This document shows, one piece after another, positions 1-4,467 of a stretch of DNA of 6,704 nucleotides. The translations under genes and the position numbers were made by a program. Each line of letters opens with the position of its first letter. Within the stretch, counting starts at the first letter, position 1. The notes below the pieces were generated by a model that saw nothing but the letters and a program-made list of their open reading frames with translations, was not told the DNA's origin and searched no databases. The DNA is from an uncultured Eubacteriales bacterium (GTDB taxonomy: Bacteria > Bacillota > Clostridia > Peptostreptococcales > Anaerovoracaceae), in assembly GCA_900542245.1 (NCBI GenBank), contig UQMQ01000125.1:1-6704 (forward strand), given 5' to 3'.

Positions 1-74
1 GCTGGGAGCCATATATCAACCAGCTGCCAGACTATGCGTATCTCTGCAAAGACCTGCTGAACGGAAAAATGTAA
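1..74 (+). CDS. 3' end of an unidentified gene (partial)
   Basis: An open frame enters from the left edge and ends at TAA 72-74. The visible codons (from position 3) give a 23-residue tail that starts WEPYINQLPDY and ends LLNGKM. Twelve bases after the stop a strong intrinsic terminator begins, which supports this being a real gene end. The tail carries no motif I can assign to a family, so no function is proposed. It is the last gene of its transcription unit. Confidence 0.6.
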   Translation, partial: WEPYINQLPDYAYLCKDLLNGKM

Positions 75-85
75 TCTGTCAAACG

Positions 86-126
86 AGGTGTCAGGAGCCA
101 TACAGTGCTTCTGGCACCTTTTTTTA
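86..126 (+). terminator. Intrinsic terminator of the left-edge gene
   Basis: A 13-bp stem pairs 86-98 (AGGTGTCAGGAGC) with 107-119, containing two G-T wobbles, around an 8-nt loop (99-106). A run of seven T follows directly (119-125). It separates the left-edge gene from the mgtE leader. Confidence 0.9.
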
Positions 127-216
127 GATTTTTTGTGAATTTGATGAAAAAGTCCTTGACAATTTGTCTCTGGAATGTCTTGCAAATATTTTCTCGCCGG
201 CAGGATTGCTTTTTAC

Positions 217-246
217 TTGCAAAAAGCGGGCAAAAAGTTGTATACT
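217..246 (+). promoter_or_regulatory. Putative sigma-A promoter of the mgtE transcript
   Basis: TTGCAA (217-222) and TATACT (241-246) are separated by 18 nt. The -10 region continues as TATACTATATAG. Transcription would start near 253, giving an untranslated leader of about 230 nt before mgtE that includes the upstream ORF. The octamer GCAAAAAG occurs twice here (219-226 and 230-237), 11 nt apart, overlapping the -35 box and spacer. A TTGACA at 156-161 has no matching -10 and is not preferred. Confidence 0.6.
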
Positions 247-340
247 ATATAGATTAGAAGAGGAGACGCATGCGGCATGCCTAAAACGGTTCGGCGCGCG
301 GGTTTTCCTCAGTCAGAAACGAAACGAAAGGAGCAAAGAC

Positions 341-415
341 ATGGATAGTGTGCCCGATGGGAAAAACACAACAAAAGTAAAATTGCATAGCCTTGCCTTT
401 GCTTGTTTTGCGTAG
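341..415 (+). CDS. Putative 24-residue leader peptide (uORF) before mgtE
   Basis: ATG at 341 is preceded by a strong Shine-Dalgarno AAAGGAG (327-333) with a 7-nt spacer, a better initiation context than chance would usually give. It opens a 24-codon frame ending at TAG 413-415. The peptide begins MDSVPDGKNTT and ends KLHSLAFACFA: acidic/proline residues early, basic in the middle, hydrophobic at the end. I recognise no family. The stop lies 3 nt before the 5' arm (419-427) of a stem that covers part of the mgtE Shine-Dalgarno. A ribosome finishing the uORF should therefore touch that arm, which suggests a regulatory leader peptide. It could instead be an independent small protein, or untranslated. 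The frame continues upstream to 164, but that longer start has no SD. Confidence 0.5.
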   Translation: MDSVPDGKNTTKVKLHSLAFACFA

Positions 416-418
416 AAC

Positions 419-483
419 GGAATCTCCCGGGGACGGCGCATGAACGGCTTGCAGAGGCGGGGCGTGCGTAAGGAGGAGATTCC
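419..483 (+). promoter_or_regulatory. SD-masking stem in the mgtE leader
   Basis: GGAATCTCC (419-427) is a perfect 9-bp inverted complement of GGAGATTCC (475-483). The 3' arm includes the last two G of the mgtE Shine-Dalgarno (AAGGAGG, 470-476) and ends two bases before the ATG at 485. A second stem can form inside it: 436-442 (GCGCATG) with 463-469 (CGTGCGT), seven pairs including two wobbles. Together they form an interrupted hairpin that would hinder initiation at mgtE unless the 5' arm is occupied or melted. No M-box riboswitch landmarks were recognised. Regulation is inferred; the complementarity is directly visible. Confidence 0.6.
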
Positions 484-484
484 A

Positions 485-1888
485 ATGGATCAGAATATTT
501 TAATGAATCTCGACGAAGCGATGAAGGAGTCACTGGAAAAGATTTTTCAGCTCTTGGAGGAAAAAAAGTATTTCCTCGCCAAGGATGAGCTGCTCAAGTA
601 CAACGACGCCGACATCGCGGAAATGTTCGAGGAACTGCTGGAAAAGCCGGAACTGATCGAAAAGACGGTCGTTGTGTATCGTCTGCTGCCAAAGGATGTT
701 TCGGTCGAGGTGTTTTCGTACCTGCCGTCGGATGACCAGCTGAAAATTGTAGACGGTATTACGGATACGGAGCTGAGCTACATCGTGGATGAGCTTGACT
801 TCGACGATAAAATCGATATTTTGGAGGAGCTGCCTGCCAATCTGGTCGATAAGATCCTCGAAAAAACGCCAAAGAATGAGCGTGCGCTGATCAACAGCTT
901 CCTGAATTATCCGGACGATTGCGCAGGAAGCCTGATGACGCCAGAGTACATCAGCCTGCAAAAGGAAATGACAGTCGGCGAGGCGCTTGGCTATATCAAG
1001 CGCGAGGGTATGGACGCAGAGACGATCTATACCTGTTATGTCAAGGATGCCGGGCGCAAGCTGATCGGGATCGTGTCGCTGAGCACGCTGGTCATTACGG
1101 ATGACAATGTGAAGATCAAGGACATCATGCATACGGAATATATCTGGCTGAATGTGTATGATGACAAAGAGGACGTTGCGGAAGCCTTCAAAAAATATGA
1201 CTTTTTGGCAATGCCGGTGGTCGATAAGGAGCATCGGCTGGTCGGCATCATTACGGTCGATGACGTGCTGGACGTCATGGAGGAGGCGGCAACTGAGGAT
1301 ATCGAAAGAATGAACGGCGTTATCAGCTTCGATGACCCCGACAAGGATTATCTGGACGTTTCGGTCTGGCAGCACGCCATCAACCGTCTGCCATGGCTTT
1401 TGATTCTGATGGTCGCCTATATTTTTACCGGCATGATTATCACGAACTTTGAGGCGCGGCTCTCGGAGATCATCTGTCTGGTCGCATATATGCCGATGCT
1501 GATGGGAACCGGCGGCAATACGGGTTCGCAGGCGGCGACGCTGATTATCCGCGGACTGGCGACGGGCGAGGTGGAGACCTCGGATGCCCTGCGCATCCTG
1601 TGGAAGGAAATCCGCATCGGACTGGTCATCGGTGTGATTCTGAGTCTGTTCAATTTCGCGCGCATCTGCCTGTTTGACCGCTACGATGTGATGATTGCGC
1701 TGACGGTCTGCAGCGCGATGCTGTTCATCGTCATCTTCGCCAAGGTGCTGGGCAGCATGGTGCCGCTGCTGGTCAAAAAGCTCAAGCTGGACCCTGCGCT
1801 GATTGCAAATCCAGCCATATCGTCTATTTCCGATACGGTGGCGCTGACGATTTACTTCGCGATGGCAAGCCTGTTTTTGGGACTGTAA
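485..1888 (+). CDS. mgtE: Magnesium transporter MgtE
   Basis: 467-residue Mg2+-selective channel/transporter of the inner membrane, normally a homodimer gated by cytosolic Mg2+. Domain order is canonical: an acidic helical MgtE N domain (about 15-130), then the family motif YPDDCAGSLMTP (about 140-152), two CBS domains (about 150-205 and 209-268), a connecting helix, and five membrane segments starting near 302, 326, 376, 402 and 443. The pore signature GGNTGSQ is at 343-349. The C-terminal segment has the ISDTVALTIYF motif, whose Asp450 corresponds to the conserved pore aspartate of the family. The start at 485 is chosen because AAGGAGG (470-476) sits 8 nt upstream; the in-frame ATG at 440 lacks an SD and would add 15 unconserved residues. 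Length is normal for the family. Expression may depend on the upstream leader ORF and stem. Monocistronic, ending in a terminator. Confidence 0.96.
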   Translation: MDQNILMNLDEAMKESLEKIFQLLEEKKYFLAKDELLKYNDADIAEMFEELLEKPELIEKTVVVYRLLPKDVSVEVFSYLPSDDQLKIVDGITDTELSYIVDELDFDDKIDILEELPANLVDKILEKTPKNERALINSFLNYPDDCAGSLMTPEYISLQKEMTVGEALGYIKREGMDAETIYTCYVKDAGRKLIGIVSLSTLVITDDNVKIKDIMHTEYIWLNVYDDKEDVAEAFKKYDFLAMPVVDKEHRLVGIITVDDVLDVMEEAATEDIERMNGVISFDDPDKDYLDVSVWQHAINRLPWLLILMVAYIFTGMIITNFEARLSEIICLVAYMPMLMGTGGNTGSQAATLIIRGLATGEVETSDALRILWKEIRIGLVIGVILSLFNFARICLFDRYDVMIALTVCSAMLFIVIFAKVLGSMVPLLVKKLKLDPALIANPAISSISDTVALTIYFAMASLFLGL

Positions 1889-1915
1889 GGGTATGATGTA
1901 CGAATATACGAATAG

Positions 1916-1953
1916 AAGAGAAGTGCTGAAATTGCAGCATTTCTCTTTTTTTT
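1916..1953 (+). terminator. Intrinsic terminator of mgtE
   Basis: A 12-bp stem pairs 1917-1928 (AGAGAAGTGCTG) with 1935-1946, with one G-T wobble, around a 6-nt loop and followed by eight T (1946-1953). It starts about 28 nt after the mgtE stop. On the other strand the downstream tract is poor in T, so it is mainly a + strand terminator. Confidence 0.9.
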
Positions 1954-2096
1954 ACTTCACAGCAGGCGCCTGTGCACCGGCTTGCTGCGCGAAAACCCTT
2001 GCGACCGCGAAACCGCCGCCGCATGCGCAGAAATTTTTGCGATGAAATACGCTGAAAACTCTGGGAGGAAAGCAGCGCAAGACGTGAAGCGAACGA
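1954..2096. other. GC-rich intergenic stretch, no supported gene
   Basis: This stretch lies between the mgtE terminator and the 3' end of the broken abiEii gene. It is rich in GCG/CCG and holds short self-complementary pieces such as CGCAGAAATTTTTGCG (2026-2041). Frames open through it on the - strand, but they lack an SD and resemble no family I recognise. It may be a dispersed intergenic element or degraded sequence; I cannot decide from one copy. Confidence 0.35.
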
Positions 2097-2646
2097 TTAA
2101 ATCCATTCACTGTTGGCGGCAGACCAACACGCGGTAACTGTTTTATTTTCCACTGCCGCCATAAATGGCTGTTCAAGAAAATTCTGCATTGTTCTCAAAA
2201 CGATACTGTAATCGTCCGTCTTGGTATTGATCTTCCGACAGAATGCTTTCCATTTCTTCTGCGATATGGGTAACAATGGAGGCACCGATTCCTGCATATT
2301 TTTTAGCGGCGGCAATCGGAGTAACCTCCTTGATTTCAAAGGTTACAAAATCATTGCCGGTAGGAACAGCGATAATATCTTCCAAAATGGATTTTAATTG
2401 TTCCGGTGTATTTGGTGTTCGTGGAAGCAAAAAGTCCACATCAACCGTTACCCGACTATCAAAGTCAGTCAAAGAATAAAGAAACAGCCCGCCTTTTAGC
2501 ACGAGATTTTCAGCATATTTGGATTTTTCCAAGCGGCGGAGGAATTCTTCCTGACAAAAAAGCTGCAAACAGAGCTGATAGCTCCTGCCGCTTTCAGTAG
2601 CCTTCTTTTTCAGCCGTGCAAGAAAGAAAGCAGCGATATCAGCCAT
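2097..2646 (-). pseudogene. abiEii: AbiEii/AbiGii-type nucleotidyltransferase toxin, broken by internal deletion
   Basis: Toxin half of an AbiE type IV toxin-antitoxin pair; intact members are DUF1814 nucleotidyltransferases. From ATG 2646, residues 1-128 match the family N-terminus: LQLFCQEEFLRRL, then KGG (51-53) and the metal-binding D69-V-D71. After about residue 128 (near 2263) the match stops. The frame then runs through non-family residues to a TGA at 2173. The expected C-terminus appears in another frame, from about 2261 (QKKWKAFCRKI, then DDYSIVLRTMQNFL) to TAA 2097-2099, about 54 residues. Intact relatives are near 290-300 residues, so roughly 110 codons of the middle, including the K-x-R-x-KDxxD-like catalytic region, are missing and the join is out of frame. 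The start overlaps the abiEi stop by 8 nt and has SD GGAGGTG. Very unlikely to be an active toxin. Family assignment and missing length are from memory of the family. Confidence 0.85.
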
Positions 2647-3244
2647 TGAGCAGCACCTCCATGATATCCATCAATTTTTTATAAACTCCCATTTTCTTTG
2701 CGTAATTTGAAAGACTGCTAAGGTTCTTCTTTTTATCGGCAGCATAGGCATTGAGCGCCTTGTTAAACAATTCGTTATCCAGTTTTGTACGGTATTTGAA
2801 GCAGTCACAAATGGTGCGTTCCCTATCATAAACAGCAAGCTGCACTCCGTTAAAATCTTCGCTTGTTTTTCCGATTTCAAACAAGGTAGGCTGTACAAAA
2901 TACACCTTTGTCGCCAGAAAATCGATATGCAGTCTTGTTCGTGAAAAAGTTCGGGGGACGGCAATTGACCATTGCCGGGGCGAAAAATCACTGTAGCCGT
3001 AATAAAACAGTGCCGATTCTACGCATACGATACTCTCGGGAAGGAGAGCGGCAAGCATCTGTTCTTCCTTTATATCTTCCTGCTCGGCGAGGTGGTAATA
3101 ACCGTGTCTGACGCGCTCAAGATAACCCTCTTTGCATAGATTGGCTACATCATAGTTGCTAAGTCCTTCAGCAACAAAATCAGCGGTTTTTGCGATACCG
3201 CAGTTGTTATTTATTATGTTTTTTATGGTTTCTTTTTTGTCCAT
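2639..3244 (-). CDS. abiEi: AbiEi-family antitoxin / transcriptional repressor
   Basis: 201-residue antitoxin of an AbiE type IV system. In studied members it neutralises the AbiEii toxin without binding it and represses its own operon through an N-terminal winged helix. Residues 1-55 fit that domain (NCGIAKTADF, then YLERVRHGYYHL). The C-terminal part carries the family signature VYDRERTICD (138-147) and the terminal NALNAYAADKKKNLSSLSNY-type region, and the protein ends at the expected place, so it looks intact. The start at 3244 is preferred because a GGTGA-like SD (3249-3253 on the + strand) precedes it and family members begin MxKK; a start at 3304 has no SD and adds 20 atypical residues. 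It overlaps the downstream toxin gene by 8 nt, implying translational coupling. The partner toxin is broken, making this an orphan antitoxin. The nearest strong promoter is about 310 nt upstream, across a repeat region. Confidence 0.88.
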   Translation of the reverse strand: MDKKETIKNIINNNCGIAKTADFVAEGLSNYDVANLCKEGYLERVRHGYYHLAEQEDIKEEQMLAALLPESIVCVESALFYYGYSDFSPRQWSIAVPRTFSRTRLHIDFLATKVYFVQPTLFEIGKTSEDFNGVQLAVYDRERTICDCFKYRTKLDNELFNKALNAYAADKKKNLSSLSNYAKKMGVYKKLMDIMEVLLNG

Positions 3245-3263
3245 TTGTTCACCAACTTTTAAG

Positions 3264-3285
3264 ACACAGATTTTTAATGCTGTGT
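3264..3285. promoter_or_regulatory. Candidate operator: inverted repeat upstream of abiEi
   Basis: ACACAG (3264-3269) and CTGTGT (3280-3285) are perfect inverted complements separated by 10 nt, about 20-40 nt upstream of the abiEi start. AbiEi proteins are known to repress their operon by binding inverted repeats near the promoter, so this is a plausible site. A six-base arm is short and could be chance. Confidence 0.3.
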
Positions 3286-3316
3286 TCGAAAAATATTGTG
3301 ACATAAGTTCTAAGCT

Positions 3317-3497
3317 CTGCCATCGTCTTGCGCCTTGCCCCGTAAAGCGCCACGCGCTGAAGCGCTGCGCTTCTGGCGTGAGACCTGCCTCGCTTCTGCC
3401 ATCGCCTTACGGCTCGTCCCTTAAAGTGCCACGCGCTAAAGCGCTGCACTTTTTGGCGTGAGACCTGCCCCGCTTCTGTCTTCGCCTGCGGCTCGTC
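3317..3497. repeat. Direct repeat array, ~80-bp period, two full units and one truncated
   Basis: Unit 1 is 3317-3395, unit 2 is 3396-3475, and a truncated third copy is 3476-3497. All begin with a CTGCCATCG-like block, and the full units share GGCGTGAGACCTGCC (3375-3389 and 3455-3469) exactly 80 nt apart. Each full unit contains a stem-loop: outer arms 3344-3350 with 3367-3373 and 3423-3429 with 3446-3452, and an inner GCGC-tetraloop-GCGC (3354-3365 and 3433-3444). Between units one outer base pair changes from C-G to T-A on both sides, keeping the pairing. The array lies between the M23 gene and abiEi and would be transcribed as the abiE leader. It may be a dispersed palindromic intergenic repeat. 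Confidence 0.8.
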
Positions 3498-3498
3498 A

Positions 3499-3536
3499 AT
3501 CAGCGGGCTAGGGCTACAAATCAGCGGGCTAGGGCT
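3499..3536. repeat. 21-bp tandem repeat (two copies)
   Basis: The 17-mer ATCAGCGGGCTAGGGCT occurs identically at 3499-3515 and 3520-3536, a period of 21 nt, directly after the truncated third copy of the 80-bp repeat. It sits between the abiE promoter and the larger repeats. Confidence 0.85.
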
Positions 3537-3556
3537 GCAAGTCACTGTGCAAGAAC

Positions 3557-3585
3557 ATTATACTACTGTGCGGACAATAATTCAA
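3557..3585 (-). promoter_or_regulatory. Strong sigma-A-like promoter reading toward abiE
   Basis: Read on the - strand: TTGAAT (3585-3580), a 17-nt spacer, then a perfect TATAAT (3562-3557). Transcription would start near 3550 and run leftward through the repeats into abiEi, giving a 5' leader of about 300 nt. It begins 29 nt after the M23 gene stop, and no terminator separates them, so readthrough from the M23 gene is also possible. Confidence 0.7.
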
Positions 3586-3613
3586 TTCTTTTTATAAGAT
3601 TTCGTTTGAAAAC

Positions 3614-4342
3614 TTAAAATTTGATATGCTCCTGCGGATCGACGTAGACGCCGTCCTGCAGCATTTCGAAGTGCAGATGCGGCGGTTCCAGTGATTCGAA
3701 GAGTCCGGTCGCGCCGATGCCGCCGATGATCTGCCCCTGCTTGACCGTATCCCCGACCTCCACCATTTCATCAGTCGACAGATTTGAATAGATCGTGACC
3801 ATATCGTTTGGATGCGTGATCTCGACCGAGACCCCATAGCGATCATCGGTGTAGACCGCGGTGACCGTTCCGGCTGCGGCGGCCAGAACCTGCGTATCCG
3901 CATCGGCCTCGATGTCAACACCGCAGTGAGTCATGTACTGATCCAGTGTGACCGAATAGAGTAAATGATCCATCGCATATGGGTTGGTGACGGTATAGTC
4001 GCTGCCTTTGATCGGTTTGATCAGGGTCTGTGCCTCCGGCTTTTGTGCATCGGATTTCTGCGCACTGTCTACAGTCGGCACCTTTGCCGATGCCGTATCT
4101 GCGGTCTTTGGACTGTCCGCGGCATCCTTCTCGTCCACCGTCTGCGCTGCTTTGGCCTGCGGCTGCGGTGTCTGTGTCCTGGCCTGCTCAGAGACCGGGA
4201 GCGGATTTTGCTGCGCGCTGCCGTTGATCTTGTCGATATTTGATTTTATAGTAAAAATGGAAGTCAGGGCGATGACGCAGAATGCGAGCATGAGCGCAAT
4301 CGCAACTTTATCTTTCTCTTTTTTTCTTTGTGCTTGACGCAT
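3614..4342 (-). CDS. Membrane-anchored M23/LytM peptidase, SpoIIQ-like
   Basis: 242-residue protein with a short basic cytoplasmic start (1-12), one membrane helix (about 13-32), a low-complexity Ala/Gln/Lys/Asp/Pro linker (about 40-105), and a C-terminal M23/LytM zinc endopeptidase domain (about 115-240). The four metal/catalytic positions are present: H139 and D143 in HCGVD, and H222 and H224 in PPHLHFE. YSNL (185-188) and DPQEHI near the end are typical of SpoIIQ-like proteins, which in spore formers sit in the forespore membrane and bind SpoIIIAH across the intermembrane space. SpoIIQ identity is inferred from architecture; a generic vegetative M23 hydrolase remains possible. The SD GGAGGTG is just upstream of ATG 4342. 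A sigma-F-like promoter precedes it. Divergent from the aminotransferase gene. Confidence 0.85.
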   Translation of the reverse strand: MRQAQRKKEKDKVAIALMLAFCVIALTSIFTIKSNIDKINGSAQQNPLPVSEQARTQTPQPQAKAAQTVDEKDAADSPKTADTASAKVPTVDSAQKSDAQKPEAQTLIKPIKGSDYTVTNPYAMDHLLYSVTLDQYMTHCGVDIEADADTQVLAAAAGTVTAVYTDDRYGVSVEITHPNDMVTIYSNLSTDEMVEVGDTVKQGQIIGGIGATGLFESLEPPHLHFEMLQDGVYVDPQEHIKF

Positions 4343-4363
4343 GATTTCACCTCCAGTTGATTT

Positions 4364-4393
4364 TAGTGTTTACAAAAACTTTGGTTTTCATAC
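4364..4393 (-). promoter_or_regulatory. Candidate sigma-F/sigma-G type sporulation promoter
   Basis: On the - strand, GTATG (4393-4389), a 15-nt spacer, and GTAAACACTA (4373-4364) match the Bacillus sigma-F consensus (GYWTA, about 15 nt, GGNRANANTW) at 4/5 and 9/10 positions. spoIIQ is a sigma-F gene in B. subtilis, so the match supports the SpoIIQ-like call. The implied leader before the ATG at 4342 would be very short. The region is AT-rich, so chance matching is a concern. Confidence 0.45.
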
Positions 4394-4403
4394 AAATCCC
4401 CGC

Positions 4404-4432
4404 TTGTAAAATCGAAAAAAACATATTATACT
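4404..4432 (+). promoter_or_regulatory. Sigma-A promoter of the aminotransferase gene
   Basis: TTGTAA (4404-4409), a 17-nt spacer and TATACT (4427-4432). The predicted start near 4439 leaves a leader of about 28 nt containing AAGGAGG (4455-4461), 6 nt before ATG 4468. Confidence 0.7.
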
Positions 4433-4467
4433 AAATATTATTTTTATTAGCATCAAGGAGGCAACGC

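Noticed and set aside
126..484. M-box (ykoK) or other Mg2+ riboswitch in the mgtE leader
   Set aside because: I looked for the conserved M-box blocks known from Firmicute mgtE leaders and did not recognise them; the visible structure is a simple SD-masking stem behind a uORF. An Infernal search with the M-box model would settle it.
440..484. Longer MgtE start at ATG 440
   Set aside because: No SD precedes 440, the extra 15 residues are not family-like, and an ideal AAGGAGG sits 8 nt before ATG 485.
530..1375. Long - strand open frame inside mgtE
   Set aside because: It is a mirror frame of a strongly recognised gene, with no SD and no family resemblance.
1952..2176. Short - strand ORF between mgtE and abiEii
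   Set aside because: It lacks an SD, overlaps the real C-terminal frame of broken abiEii and runs into the mgtE terminator; it is better seen as non-coding.
3317..3536. CRISPR array
   Set aside because: The ~80-bp units are contiguous and diverged, without unique spacers of regular length, and the 21-bp repeats have only two copies with a 4-nt gap; no cas gene is near.
3317..3585. Type III (ToxIN-like) RNA antitoxin
   Set aside because: The downstream proteins are AbiEi and AbiEii, not ToxN/AbiQ endoribonuclease, and no terminator separates the repeats from the first gene. Kept only as an analogy in the findings.
4425..4430. TATAAT on the - strand upstream of the M23 gene as its sigma-A -10 box
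   Set aside because: No acceptable -35 box lies 16-18 nt upstream; the same bases are explained by the + strand TATACT of the aminotransferase promoter.
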